Source of the DNA: an uncultured Bacteroidia bacterium
GTDB lineage: Bacteria; Bacteroidota; Bacteroidia; Bacteroidales; Prolixibacteraceae
Direction of reading: 5' to 3'
Assembly (NCBI GenBank): GCA_903850335.1
Contig: CAINLJ010000263.1
Location: forward strand, 1-41,841
DNA: 41,841 nucleotides
This document shows, piece after piece, positions 23,651 to 32,515 of the stretch; the first letter of the stretch is position 1; the number at the start of each line of letters is the position of its first letter. A program made the position numbers and the translations under genes. Below the pieces are notes generated by a model. The model saw only the letters and a program-made list of their open reading frames with translations, searched no databases and was not told the DNA's origin.

Positions 23651-24532
23651 TTATTCTACCTTGAATTCGCCCGTATCTACCCATTCATTTTTTAAAAGTG
23701 ACCACCAGTCCCTTGCAAGCCCACTCAACACATATTCATATGGAAACCAACCATATCCATCCATTCCCCATTGAGCCCCCCACGAATTTCGAATCAAAAA
23801 GGCACCTTTGGTCGTACCGCCTCCCTGATTCGAATTCTTTATCTTCATTTGATCATCGTATCCGACAACAACCATTGCATGTCCACCAACAATCTTCTCA
23901 CCTTTGGATGGAAATGGAATCTTACCTGTCGTATTTGCCTGTAAATAAGAACTATAAACAGTAAATCCAAACATGGCTGGCAGTCCCGCTGCTAGATTGG
24001 TTTTTATTTGAATAAGAAGCTCTTCAGGCGAAATTTTTGGAGGATCCAGACGGTAATAGTTAATCGTTTGATAATTCTGCGCATAAGCATAACAAAATGC
24101 TGAAGGTTCTTTATCAAAATCTGCTATTATATACGGCCAGAACTCTTCGGGAGGAACGCCAAAGAGAACGAGTGCCCCCATTGTACTGCGAAGAAATGCG
24201 CCTGTATCTCCTGTGGAGTGAAGGATATTTCGGGTTGTCTTGTACAAAAAAAGACGTGAACCTTCAATATGATTTCCATAAGCCCTTCTCTCAAAATACT
24301 CTACCAATCCTACACCCGCGTTTGCCGTGCATGAACCAAGAGAGCCCTGTTTTACGATTGGTGAGCACCAGAATCTTAAATCAGTCGATACCGGAAGGTT
24401 AACCATCAAGGGGTTATCTGCTCCAATTGTCGTAAGCATAGATTTTATCGCCCTTCCTTCAGTTGTATAATCTCTAAAATCAGGATAGTCAGGTAACCAT
24501 CCCATACCAGGTTTTTCTACGATTACATTCAT
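23651..24532 (-). CDS. Papain-like cysteine peptidase (family C1)
   Basis: 293 residues. The catalytic set is complete: oxyanion-hole Q62 six residues before nucleophile C68 in VKQGSLGSCTANA, H218 in GGHAMVVVGYDD, and N249 in IRNSWGAQWGMDGYG. The mature-enzyme text begins PDYPDFRDYT near residue 15. There is no signal peptide and almost no propeptide, so an intracellular, constitutively active form is likely, as in the archaeal/bacterial C1 subgroup. Substrates are unknown. It is monocistronic and convergent with the pentapeptide gene. In the 257-bp upstream region, shared with divergent nikR, a 7-bp hairpin TTGGTTT-CATA-AAACCAA lies at 24593-24610. Confidence 0.93.
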   Translation of the reverse strand: MNVIVEKPGMGWLPDYPDFRDYTTEGRAIKSMLTTIGADNPLMVNLPVSTDLRFWCSPIVKQGSLGSCTANAGVGLVEYFERRAYGNHIEGSRLFLYKTTRNILHSTGDTGAFLRSTMGALVLFGVPPEEFWPYIIADFDKEPSAFCYAYAQNYQTINYYRLDPPKISPEELLIQIKTNLAAGLPAMFGFTVYSSYLQANTTGKIPFPSKGEKIVGGHAMVVVGYDDQMKIKNSNQGGGTTKGAFLIRNSWGAQWGMDGYGWFPYEYVLSGLARDWWSLLKNEWVDTGEFKVE

Positions 24533-24760
24533 TTGATTAGTTTTAAAAAGTAAGTGAACACTAAGTATTTGTGATACGTTGACCGGAGCTGTTTGGTTTC
24601 ATAAAACCAATACTTTTAATAAAATAATTAAGTAGTATAAAATACAACCATAAAGTACTCACTCAAAATAATATTTACTGTCTCTTCCTTAAATTTCCAT
24701 TCCTCACATCAATAGTTTTTGGTATTATCTCAAGGATTTAATTTTAAAATGTTTTACTTT

Positions 24761-24788
24761 GTGTTACTAATCGAAAATTTAATAACAC
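24761..24788 (+). promoter_or_regulatory. Candidate NikR operator at the nikR start
   Basis: GTGTTAC (24761-24767), 14 nt, ATAACAC (24782-24788), an inverted repeat matching in 6 of 7 paired positions and ending one base before the nikR ATG. NikR sites predicted in other bacteria have the same GTGTTAC-N13/14-GTAACAC layout. A -7-like TTACTTTG (24754-24761) abuts it, so bound NikR should block transcription start and give autorepression. Confidence 0.65.
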
Positions 24789-24789
24789 G

Positions 24790-25191
24790 ATGTCGTTAGC
24801 CCGTTTTGGAGTTAGTCTGGATGAAGATCTTCTTAAGGCCCTGGATGAATTTGTTATTGAGAATAGTTTGCCCAATCGTTCTCAGGCAATACGACATTTG
24901 GTTGAAAAGAATTTGGTTGAAAAGAAATGGCAATGTAATAATATGGTTGCAGGTGCGATAGTCATGCTTTACGATCACCACAAAGGCGATGTAACAACCA
25001 AATCGAACGATGTTCAACATGAATATTTTGATGTTATCCTTTCTTCACAGCATTTTCACCTGAGTCATGATAACTGCCTTGAAATTATTGCAGTTAAGGG
25101 TTCTGCAAACATGCTAACCGAGTTGTCAGATAAACTAATTGGTATAAAGGGGATAATTCATGGTAAATTAGTCATGAGCCGAACTGAGTAA
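24790..25191 (+). CDS. nikR: Nickel-responsive regulator NikR
   Basis: 133 residues, the standard NikR length. N-terminal ribbon-helix-helix domain: LARFGVSLDEDLLKALDEFV, then PNRSQAIRHLV. C-terminal ACT-like metal domain with the four Ni ligands of E. coli NikR in exact spacing: H77, H88, H90 and C96 (QHEYFDVILSSQHFHLSHDNC), versus H76, H87, H89 and C95. Ni(II) binding makes NikR bind operator DNA and repress nickel uptake. An inverted-repeat operator covers its own start. The TonB receptor 102 bp downstream is the obvious target for regulation, since no ABC-type Nik transporter is in the window. Confidence 0.95.
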   Translation: MSLARFGVSLDEDLLKALDEFVIENSLPNRSQAIRHLVEKNLVEKKWQCNNMVAGAIVMLYDHHKGDVTTKSNDVQHEYFDVILSSQHFHLSHDNCLEIIAVKGSANMLTELSDKLIGIKGIIHGKLVMSRTE

Positions 25192-25224
25192 CCAAATCCA
25201 TCTCATTGAAATCACTTTAGAACA

Positions 25225-25256
25225 TTTGCTTCTAGTTATTTTAATGAAATACTTTG
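25225..25256 (+). promoter_or_regulatory. Promoter of the NikR-linked TonB receptor
   Basis: TTTG at 25225-25228, 20 bp, then ATACTTTG at 25249-25256. The TACTTTG core is shared with the element in front of nikR. Transcription would start near 25261, just upstream of the NikR-like half-sites. Confidence 0.5.
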
Positions 25257-25264
25257 TCAAAAGG

Positions 25265-25292
25265 GTAACACGAAATTCAAATTAAGTGACAC
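25265..25292 (+). promoter_or_regulatory. Candidate NikR half-sites before the TonB receptor
   Basis: GTAACAC (25265-25271), 14 nt, GTGACAC (25286-25292), the second ending one base before the ATG, at the same place as in nikR. The right arm resembles GTAACAC (6 of 7); the left arm is a direct copy instead of the inverted GTGTTAC, so the site is imperfect. Confidence 0.4.
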
Positions 25293-25293
25293 G

Positions 25294-27672
25294 ATGAAAA
25301 AGAATTTTATTTTTATTTTCGGCATTTTATCCTTTGCTCTTCAGGCGCATAATGCAGGCAATATTTCAGGAAAGGTGACAGATTCAGGAAGTGGGATTCC
25401 ATTAACAGGTGCAGTGATTCACATCAGCAATTCACTTATTGCAACTGCAACCGATTTAAATGGAAAATTTGAATTTAAGAACATTCAGATTGGCTCCTAC
25501 AAATTGGTATTTTCATTTACAGGTTATAAAACAATGGTTCAGGATGTAATTGTAAAAGAAGCCATAACGGATACATTAACTGTCACTCTTAAAGAATCTG
25601 CTATAGATTTGGATGAAGTGACAATTCAAGGCGTGAGGCCAACATCTGCTGCCTCATCCAAGGAGATTAGGGCAATAGATATGCAATTAAAGCCTTTCAG
25701 AACCTCACAGGATATGTTACTTATGGTGCCAGGATTATTTATTGCTCAGCATCAGGGAGGTGGCAAAGCTGAACAAATTTTCCTGCGTGGCTTTGATTGT
25801 GATCATGGTACTGATATTTCTGTAAATGTTGATGGTATGCCGGTTAACATGGTGACCCATGCCCACGGACAGGGTTATGCCGATCTCCACTTCCTGATTT
25901 CTGAAACTGTTGATGAAATGGAAGTTAACAAAGGGCCATACCTGGCGGGTTATGGTGATTTTTATACGGCTGGAGCAGTTAATTTTAAGACCAAAGATAT
26001 TTTAGAAAGCAACATGTTTAAAATCGAAGCCGGACAGTTTAACACTCAGAAATATACACTAATGTTCCAGCCAGATAATGGAGGATCTGAACAAAATGGT
26101 TACCTGGCAATGCAATACCATCATTCTGACGGACCATTCATTAATCCTGAGAATTTTCAACGTATGAATGTTTTCGGAAAATACTTTTTCCAGCTCACTC
26201 CCAACAGTAAGCTGACCGTTTTAGCAGGTGGATACTCAACAGGGTGGAATGCTTCGGGGCAAATTCCTGAAAGAGCAATAAGGCAAGGAATTATTAAGAG
26301 ATTTGGTGCTATTGATAACCTTGAGGGTGGTATTACAAACCGCAAAAACATAAATGTTCAATACAATTTTCTCTCTTCCAATGGAAGTGAATTTGAAATA
26401 GGGGCTTACTTAACACAATATAATTTCAAACTGTTTTCGAATTTCACATATTTCCTTCGCGACAGTATAAACGGAGACATGATAGAGCAAAATGAGCATC
26501 GAAGCGTCCAAGGACTTAATGCAATTTACAAATCTGCCTCTTCATGGTTCGGACTGAAACAGTTTAACAAAATAGGTGCCGGTTACAGGGGTGATTTAAT
26601 TGATATTCAATTATGGCACAGTCCTGATCGGGTAAGAATGAATAATTTCACAAGTGATATTATTGATGAATATAATCTGAATTGTTGGTTTCAGCAAGAG
26701 TTCATATTTAGTCCCAAATTCAGAGCGGTCTGGGGTCTGAGACATGATTTTTTTACGTTTTCGAAAGATGATAAAACAGGATCATCCCTCGATCTGGTTA
26801 ATAACAGATTACCACATGCATCAGGAACATCATTCCAATCGGTATTCAGCCCAAAGGTAAATTTCATAATATCACCGACAAGAAATTTTGACTTATTCTT
26901 AAATTTTGGTCGGGGATTTCACTCCAATGATGCTCGTGATGTAATTATCGGGGCAAAAACTGCTGAACTTTCAAGTACATGGAAAAACGAAGGATTAACA
27001 AGTAACCAGATAGATACAAGATTGAGTAAATACAATTTTGATCCGGCAATGCGTGGGATAAGCACCTTACCCAAGGCTACTGCTGGTGAGATAGGAATAA
27101 AAAGCAAGTTATTAAACAGACTCCATCTTTCAATATCAGGATGGTATCTTTATCTCGACAAGGAATTCGTTTATAGTGGTGATGGTGGTACAACTGAGCT
27201 TAGCAATCCAACTCAACGAATCGGAGTTGATTTAGAAGGTCGGATTTCAATTTTCTCATGGCTTTGGGCTGATGCGGATCTTACTTATGCAAAGGGGACA
27301 ATCAAGAATCTACCTGAAGGTCAGAATCATATTCCTTTGGCACCGACTTTTATCGCAACGGGAGGATTGAGCGTTGTTAAAGATCATGGGTTTAATGGAG
27401 CGATTCGTCTCCAACATCTGAACAACAGACCGGCAAATGAAAATAATTCCGTTACCGCATTAGGACATACCCTGGTTAATGCAAGTTTAGCATACAATTA
27501 CAAGCAGATAATCTTTACAGTTTTTTGTGAGAACCTATTTAATGCCGAATGGAATGAAGCCCAGTTTGCAACAGAAACCAGACTTAAGGGTGAAATGAAG
27601 GGAAAAACTGATTTATGCTTTACACCGGGAAATACAAGAAACATCCAATTAAGTTTTTGTTACAAGTTTTAA
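25294..27672 (+). CDS. TonB-dependent outer-membrane receptor, probably nickel-regulated
   Basis: 792 residues. Signal-like N-terminus (MKKNFIFIFGILSFALQAHNAG), a CarboxypepD_reg-like beta-sandwich at ~23-105 (ISGKVTDSGSGIPLTGAVI), then the plug domain (~120-235) with DMLLMVPGLFIAQHQGGGKAEQIF, NVDGMPVNMVTHAHGQGYADLHF and VNKGPYLAGYGDFYTAGAVNF. The rest is a 22-strand barrel ending in a terminal aromatic (SFCYKF). Unlike SusC, it has no partner SusD gene. The plug loop with several His residues (MVTHAHGQGYADLH) could serve metal or metallophore handling, but this motif also occurs in relatives of other substrates. Position behind nikR and half-sites at its start suggest uptake of nickel or a nickel chelate. 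Confidence 0.85.
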   Translation: MKKNFIFIFGILSFALQAHNAGNISGKVTDSGSGIPLTGAVIHISNSLIATATDLNGKFEFKNIQIGSYKLVFSFTGYKTMVQDVIVKEAITDTLTVTLKESAIDLDEVTIQGVRPTSAASSKEIRAIDMQLKPFRTSQDMLLMVPGLFIAQHQGGGKAEQIFLRGFDCDHGTDISVNVDGMPVNMVTHAHGQGYADLHFLISETVDEMEVNKGPYLAGYGDFYTAGAVNFKTKDILESNMFKIEAGQFNTQKYTLMFQPDNGGSEQNGYLAMQYHHSDGPFINPENFQRMNVFGKYFFQLTPNSKLTVLAGGYSTGWNASGQIPERAIRQGIIKRFGAIDNLEGGITNRKNINVQYNFLSSNGSEFEIGAYLTQYNFKLFSNFTYFLRDSINGDMIEQNEHRSVQGLNAIYKSASSWFGLKQFNKIGAGYRGDLIDIQLWHSPDRVRMNNFTSDIIDEYNLNCWFQQEFIFSPKFRAVWGLRHDFFTFSKDDKTGSSLDLVNNRLPHASGTSFQSVFSPKVNFIISPTRNFDLFLNFGRGFHSNDARDVIIGAKTAELSSTWKNEGLTSNQIDTRLSKYNFDPAMRGISTLPKATAGEIGIKSKLLNRLHLSISGWYLYLDKEFVYSGDGGTTELSNPTQRIGVDLEGRISIFSWLWADADLTYAKGTIKNLPEGQNHIPLAPTFIATGGLSVVKDHGFNGAIRLQHLNNRPANENNSVTALGHTLVNASLAYNYKQIIFTVFCENLFNAEWNEAQFATETRLKGEMKGKTDLCFTPGNTRNIQLSFCYKF

Positions 27673-27769
27673 TCCACATTTAAAACTAAAATAAACAATC
27701 ATTTTAATTTATATATTTGACACCAAACGAATTTTATTTCAAATATTGATGACAATAACAAATTCAATT

Positions 27770-28594
27770 ATGATTAAAAATATTATTATCTTATTGATAT
27801 TCTTAATAATAGATGTAGTAACCTTTGGTCAGAGCCCTGAGATAACTGACCTATATGCTTTAAAGAGAGCCTCTGAGCCTTTTTTATTTTCAAAGACTAC
27901 CTTGACCCCACAGGACCTTAAATGGACCATGGATTATTCGACCAGCTATGGTGAGCGCGTTTCAGGACCTTTTGGAAATGAAGGTATTGGTCAACAGGTT
28001 GGAGTTAAAGGATACCTTGGAAGACAATTTACTTTATACGCAAATGCCGCCTTCGGGTTCACCAGTACCAATGCTGTAACCAGTGCACAGCAGGCTGAAA
28101 TTATTCGCGACATTATCGGAGGAAAGAAAAACCAGGGTTTGCGATTAGGGATTGGATTAGGAGCAAATAAAGATTTTAGCAATATCGGATCAATATTAAG
28201 CCGGGTGACTGTATCATACGATGCTCCACGTTGGAAGGCCGGTGGGAACATACTTTTTGAAAAAGCCTTCTCTGCAACACGGGATAAAATCGATATTATA
28301 ACCAGTATTGGGGTTCATCACATTTTATTTGGCAGGCTATATGGTGGATTTGAAGCTGTTGGTCAAGACCTGGAAGGGCTTTGGTCTGAAGAGGTCGAAG
28401 GTGGTGCCAAAATACTTGTGGGTCCTTCGCTGAATATGACCACAAATAATTCAAAAATTTCCTTTTCGCTTTCAGGTGGTCCAGTATTTTATGCCTCCCG
28501 AAATCAGGTCACAAATCCAGATGCCATCAGGGAACTACCACCTCAGTCCGGTCTGTCTTTAAGAGCGAGGGTCACCTTTAACCTGGCGCAATAA
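27770..28594 (+). CDS. Outer-membrane/periplasmic beta-rich protein of unknown function
   Basis: An open frame begins at 27746, but ATG 27770 gives a signal peptide (MIKNIIILLIFLIIDVVTFGQ), leaving 275 residues. The mature chain is rich in alternating aromatic/Gly strands (GQQVGVKGYLGRQFTLYANAAFGF; quoted in parts), the pattern of a small beta-barrel or beta-sandwich in the outer membrane, ending ARVTFNLAQ. I do not recognise a named family. It follows the NikR-linked TonB receptor by 97 bp in the same direction, with a TATATTTG -7-like box at 27712-27719. It may be an accessory outer-membrane protein of the same metal system. It converges on the next receptor with a 7-bp gap and no visible terminator. 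Confidence 0.65.
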   Translation: MIKNIIILLIFLIIDVVTFGQSPEITDLYALKRASEPFLFSKTTLTPQDLKWTMDYSTSYGERVSGPFGNEGIGQQVGVKGYLGRQFTLYANAAFGFTSTNAVTSAQQAEIIRDIIGGKKNQGLRLGIGLGANKDFSNIGSILSRVTVSYDAPRWKAGGNILFEKAFSATRDKIDIITSIGVHHILFGRLYGGFEAVGQDLEGLWSEEVEGGAKILVGPSLNMTTNNSKISFSLSGGPVFYASRNQVTNPDAIRELPPQSGLSLRARVTFNLAQ

Positions 28595-28601
28595 GAAGAT
28601 A

Positions 28602-31043
28602 TTATTTGAAATTAAGAGGAACAATTAATTTTAGGCCAATATTTCGGCCCATATTATAGATACCACTTTTGCCGGTAAGATTATTTGGATATGGTTCAAA
28701 GTACTTTAACCTGCTTAAATGTGATTGGTAGGCCACATTTGTAATATTATTGCCCAGGATATTTATATTAACGAGCACTTTCCCGTGGCTATTGGTGATA
28801 TCAGCACCTAAACCTACGTTGTAAAGATGGTAACCCGAAGTCGGTGTTTCTGTATTATTTTCAGTATAAACCCTCTCCTGTTTTGCATAATATTCCAATG
28901 CTATTTTCGCATACAATGAAGATATGTATTTGAACTTTCTCTTCACGTTTGCACGTAATTCCGTACTCGTACGAAGAGGAGGAATAAAAGGCAGATACCT
29001 TGATCCCTTTGTTAATTGGATCCGATTACTTCCCTTGTTCAGGGCATAAATAACGGAAACAGAGTTTTCGAAATGTAGCCAGTCCAAAGGATGTGGATGA
29101 ATATCCAGGCTTGCCTCCCCGCCATACAGTTGTGCCTTTGTCTGACTGTATTTAAATGTTTGGTTACCTTTAACAATAATAGAATCCTGAACCAGTGAGT
29201 TTAATAATCTTTGATTAAAAATGTAATTAGAGATATTGTTATTAAAAATCTCAATTTTACCAACTACATGATTTGAAGTGAACGAAATTCCAAGATCTTC
29301 CTGCAGACTGAATTCAGGTTTAAACCCCGAATTGCCAATTTGGTAAATCAATGTTCCGGGATGTATTCCATTTGCAGAAAGTTCAGCGATGTTTGGTGCC
29401 CGAAAACCGCGTGCAATATTACTTTTTATTATGAACTCTTTTGACAAAGTGTAAGTTGCCCCAATACTTCCTGAAATACCTGTAAAAGTACTGTCAAACT
29501 TGTAAAATGGCTGGTTCGTAGCCTCAGCAGAATTAACCTGCATATCAAAACCAGTTTGAGAATTAAGCTTCATGTACATCGCCTTGTTTGCAAAAACACG
29601 CGTATCATATCGAATACCTCCGCTTATATCCAGGTTGTCAAAGATCCTTCGGGCAAAGACAAAAGGGCCAACATCAAACAGGTTATAATCCGGGACAATA
29701 AATTCTGTCCCTTTATTGAGGTTATTTTGATACATACCATTTACACCAATTGTCAATTCCCAATCCTTAAATTCAGGGAAATGATACTTCAGATCATACG
29801 TTGCAGTATTAAGTACCAGGTAGAGTCCGGCTACTTTCGGATATTCAGGATAACTGAATTCCTTGCGTATATTTTGTTGAAATCCCAATATTAATGACAG
29901 CTTACTCTGACCGATTATAAAATTATTTGTTGAATATAATTTATAATGCTGAACATGTTGATGGATTGGCGAGATCTTATACGAATTTAATTCAGCCCCT
30001 GAAACAATTGGTCTGAAAAGGTCATCCTCAGTGATTTGTTTGGTGAATTTCCGGGACGTTGAATCGCGGCTACCGTCAGGTATCTCCTGCAAATCATCAA
30101 AAACTGAGAAATTGATATTGGAATAGCCCCATTTCTTGTTCAGTCCAATGTTACCGCTTAAATCTGTCTCCTGAAAGGCAGTACCGTAGACTCGCCCGTC
30201 ATATTTATTTTGATAATTTGTAGCAAGTTTATGTGAAATCATCCCACCCCATACCAGGCCATTTTTATTTCCGCTCAATTTGGCAGAGGTTTCATAAAGA
30301 CCGTTATTTGTTTGGTAGTTTGCAAGAAACTGACCTATAATTCTGCGATTCGGAACAGCCATTGGAGGAATTAAATTAACAACTCCGGCAAGGGCATCCG
30401 AACCATAAGTTAAGCTCGCCGGCCCTTTTATAACTTCAATCCGTTCAACTGTGTTGTCATCTACTTCCACACCATGTTCATCACCCCATTGCTGACCTTC
30501 CTGTCTCACTCCATCAAACAGCGTTAATACCCGGTTATATCCCAAGCCGTGAATAAATGGCTTAGATACATTCGGTCCTGTCGTAACGGCACTTACACCT
30601 GGAAGCCTTGTAATCGCATCCATAATATTGGTATTCAGATTTTGTTGTAATTCCTTGCTATCCATAGTCGCCATCGGAACGGGGTTGCGTTTTATCTCCG
30701 TTGACTTTGAGATGCCGGTAACAACAACTTCATTAATATCTGCAATTGCTTGCGTCAGAGCAAAATTCATCGAATTGGTAGTTGACAGATCAACCTTTTT
30801 AACCATTGTTTTATACCCAAGATAAGCGACTTGAAGAAATACTTTTATTCTAGGCAGATTATCAATTCTATAGAATCCAGTGGTGTCTGAATTAGTACCT
30901 GTCTTAAGTTCAGGGATATAGACAGTTGCTCCGGCAATGCTTTCTCCTGTTTCCTGATCTGTTATGGTTCCTGTTATTCTATTTTGGGCATTTGCATGAT
31001 GGTAAACAAATAACATCATACAAACGAAAAATACATTTCTCAT
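28602..31043 (-). CDS. TonB-dependent receptor of a probable copper/zinc locus
   Basis: 813 residues. Signal peptide MRNVFFVCMMLFVYHHANAQ, CarboxypepD_reg-like domain (ITGTITDQETGESIAGATVYIP), then plug with NTNIMDAITRLPGVSAV, FIHGLGYNRVLTLFDGVRQEGQQWGDEHGVEVD and VERIEVIKGPASLTYGSDALAGVVN, followed by the barrel. The QWGDEHGVEVD block in the plug is typical of the ZnuD/OprC-like group of metal receptors rather than siderophore receptors. It is probably co-transcribed with the His-rich small protein (57 bp upstream, same strand). The neighbouring MbnP, Met-rich and Cys-rich genes support copper or zinc as cargo; which metal cannot be read directly. Confidence 0.85.
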   Translation of the reverse strand: MRNVFFVCMMLFVYHHANAQNRITGTITDQETGESIAGATVYIPELKTGTNSDTTGFYRIDNLPRIKVFLQVAYLGYKTMVKKVDLSTTNSMNFALTQAIADINEVVVTGISKSTEIKRNPVPMATMDSKELQQNLNTNIMDAITRLPGVSAVTTGPNVSKPFIHGLGYNRVLTLFDGVRQEGQQWGDEHGVEVDDNTVERIEVIKGPASLTYGSDALAGVVNLIPPMAVPNRRIIGQFLANYQTNNGLYETSAKLSGNKNGLVWGGMISHKLATNYQNKYDGRVYGTAFQETDLSGNIGLNKKWGYSNINFSVFDDLQEIPDGSRDSTSRKFTKQITEDDLFRPIVSGAELNSYKISPIHQHVQHYKLYSTNNFIIGQSKLSLILGFQQNIRKEFSYPEYPKVAGLYLVLNTATYDLKYHFPEFKDWELTIGVNGMYQNNLNKGTEFIVPDYNLFDVGPFVFARRIFDNLDISGGIRYDTRVFANKAMYMKLNSQTGFDMQVNSAEATNQPFYKFDSTFTGISGSIGATYTLSKEFIIKSNIARGFRAPNIAELSANGIHPGTLIYQIGNSGFKPEFSLQEDLGISFTSNHVVGKIEIFNNNISNYIFNQRLLNSLVQDSIIVKGNQTFKYSQTKAQLYGGEASLDIHPHPLDWLHFENSVSVIYALNKGSNRIQLTKGSRYLPFIPPLRTSTELRANVKRKFKYISSLYAKIALEYYAKQERVYTENNTETPTSGYHLYNVGLGADITNSHGKVLVNINILGNNITNVAYQSHLSRLKYFEPYPNNLTGKSGIYNMGRNIGLKLIVPLNFK

Positions 31044-31100
31044 TTTATTACTTTTTTTATGCGTGACAATTTTTTAAAAAACCACAAAGATTTCTTTGGT

Positions 31101-31415
31101 TCAAATTTGTCTGATCGGAGGGGCTCGTAATAAAAATGAATATTGGGAGGAAATTAAACAATATAGAAAATTGTAACTATTAGTGTAGCGATCTATAGGG
31201 GTTTCTGCTTGTAAATCAGAATTTTCAATATTCGACAAAGAAATTGAAAATTCGAAATTACAGATATCACACTTATCCACAGCAACATGATAATGCTTCT
31301 CATTTTTAGCGTGACATACAAAATGTTCGTGGTGATGTTCGAGTTTGACTATTGTAGGCAGTAGAAAGACCAGCAATACCAGATAAATCGTACTATTTTT
31401 AAATTTTCTGATCAT
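31101..31415 (-). CDS. Small exported His/Cys-rich protein, probable metal binding
   Basis: 104 residues. One hydrophobic N-terminal segment (NSTIYLVLLVFLLPTIV) acts as signal or anchor. A compact cluster follows: LEHHHEHFVCHAKNEKHYH and DKCDICNFEF, with seven His and three Cys in about 35 residues, ideal for a soft or borderline metal such as Cu, Zn or Ni. The C-terminal half is unremarkable. Similar small proteins sit next to metal-type TonB receptors in Bacteroidota, but I know of no assigned function. It is encoded just before the TonB receptor on the same strand, 57 bp apart, so it may be a periplasmic metal shuttle or sensor. A TTTG / TACTTTA promoter-like pair lies upstream. Confidence 0.78.
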   Translation of the reverse strand: MIRKFKNSTIYLVLLVFLLPTIVKLEHHHEHFVCHAKNEKHYHVAVDKCDICNFEFSISLSNIENSDLQAETPIDRYTNSYNFLYCLISSQYSFLLRAPPIRQI

Positions 31416-31431
31416 TAATATGTTTCTCTTG

Positions 31432-31464
31432 TAAAGTACAATATCCTAATGTATAGATAACAAA
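31432..31464 (-). promoter_or_regulatory. Possible promoter of the His-rich protein / TonB receptor unit
   Basis: On the minus strand TTTG (31464-31461), a 21-bp spacer, then GTACTTTA (31439-31432), whose ACTTT core resembles the TACTTTG boxes near nikR. It is about 17 nt from the start codon. Weak consensus match. Confidence 0.33.
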
Positions 31465-31465
31465 A

Positions 31466-31739
31466 GTTGATGTCTATTGTTTCGTTGTGTCTAAAAGACA
31501 GGCCAGAATTATTTAATTTGTCAGTTTTATTCTTTTCCTGCAATTCAATAATATACCAGATGATAAGGAGATAAACATTCTGAAATCCTTTAATCTAAAC
31601 CCTACCCTAAAAGATTATCCTAAAAGACGGTTCAATGCAAATGGTGCATGCCTAGAACCGTCTTTATGGTTAATTACAATCAATGAATAATTTTCCCTTC
31701 TGGCTAAAATTCAGGTTTTCAGAATCTTTGTTTAAAAAT
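31466..31739. other. Intergenic stretch between the two halves of the metal locus
   Basis: Between the His-rich gene (start 31415) and the end of the MbnP-like gene (31740). Apart from the terminator hairpin at 31623-31665 and the promoter-like pair at 31432-31464 I see no gene or motif. Confidence 0.5.
31621..31667 (-). terminator. Terminator for the minus-strand MbnP operon
   Basis: AAAGACGGTTC (31623-31633) and GAACCGTCTTT (31655-31665) are perfectly complementary over 11 bp. The loop contains a further ATGCA/TGCAT pairing. On the minus strand the stem ends in CGTCTTTTA, a short U-tract, about 75 bp beyond the MbnP stop. Confidence 0.75.
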
Positions 31740-32504
31740 CTATTCGTAATGAAACATATTTGGAATATTGTTCGAAATCCGGACGGCTAATGCCGTGGAA
31801 TTATCCGCTGTATTTTGAACCGACAAATTACTTGCCTTGCTGAGATCAATGCCGTCAAAGATTCGCATGTAATTGATAATGATATGTTCATAATCATCCT
31901 GATCCGGCAGGACTGTGAAATTTTGATCAGGCATAATCACCTGCTTAGAATTTGCCAGTGTCCCGATCTTATAGGAAAATGGCACCATCTGGGCCTCAGT
32001 TCCATTGGCGTGAGCTGTCGTATCAATTTTGCCCTGAACATTTAAAAATACATATCCCAGGGGTTGGGCAGTATTCCCAAACCACATTTCAGGGTGATAA
32101 AAGACCGAATCGCCGGCAACAGGTGTCTTGGTGTTTTCAGCAGCATTTAGGCCAACTGAGAAACGGATGGATTTATAATTTCCAGCAGGAACATTTCCTA
32201 TCAAATAGGCTTCTGTCTCAAAATGTTTTAAAATAACCTTGTTGGTAACCGGATAGAATGAGCCATCCAGCTTTACAAGTACGATATTCGAAATGTACAT
32301 TTGAGCCAAACTAAGTGAGATGTTCCGGCCATTTGTTACCTGAATAACTGAATTATAATCACCTACTTCAAAAGAATCAATATCGGTGTGCAGGTGAAAA
32401 TAAAGATGCCCGGAAGGCACAGAAGCCAGGTTATTCTTTTTTGTGCAACTTGCTATCAATAAGGTTACAACAGATAGTAACAGGATGTAAAAATATTTTT
32501 TCAT
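31740..32504 (-). CDS. MbnP-family lipoprotein, probable copper-binding
   Basis: The frame extends to 32534, but the Met at 32504 starts a lipoprotein signal (MKKYFYILLLSVVTLLIASC, Cys20), so I use it (254 residues); the longer start would overlap the preceding gene's stop. The mature chain begins SGHLYFHLHTDID and SFEVGDY, continues with SLAQMYISNIVLVKLDGS, VPAGNYKSIRFSVGLNAAEN and YHPEMWFGNTAQPLGYVFLNVQGK, and ends NIPNMFHYE, all features of MbnP-like (methanobactin-locus P) proteins. In methanotrophs MbnP binds copper through an oxidised Trp made by the di-heme enzyme MbnH; no MbnH gene is in this window. It is encoded directly after the Met-rich protein on the same strand. Confidence 0.85.
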   Translation of the reverse strand: MKKYFYILLLSVVTLLIASCTKKNNLASVPSGHLYFHLHTDIDSFEVGDYNSVIQVTNGRNISLSLAQMYISNIVLVKLDGSFYPVTNKVILKHFETEAYLIGNVPAGNYKSIRFSVGLNAAENTKTPVAGDSVFYHPEMWFGNTAQPLGYVFLNVQGKIDTTAHANGTEAQMVPFSYKIGTLANSKQVIMPDQNFTVLPDQDDYEHIIINYMRIFDGIDLSKASNLSVQNTADNSTALAVRISNNIPNMFHYE

Positions 32505-32515
32505 TTCTTTTTTAT

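Noticed and set aside
29556-29894. 112-residue plus-strand frame
   Set aside because: Antisense to the second TonB receptor and without promoter or motif; composition follows the opposite strand.
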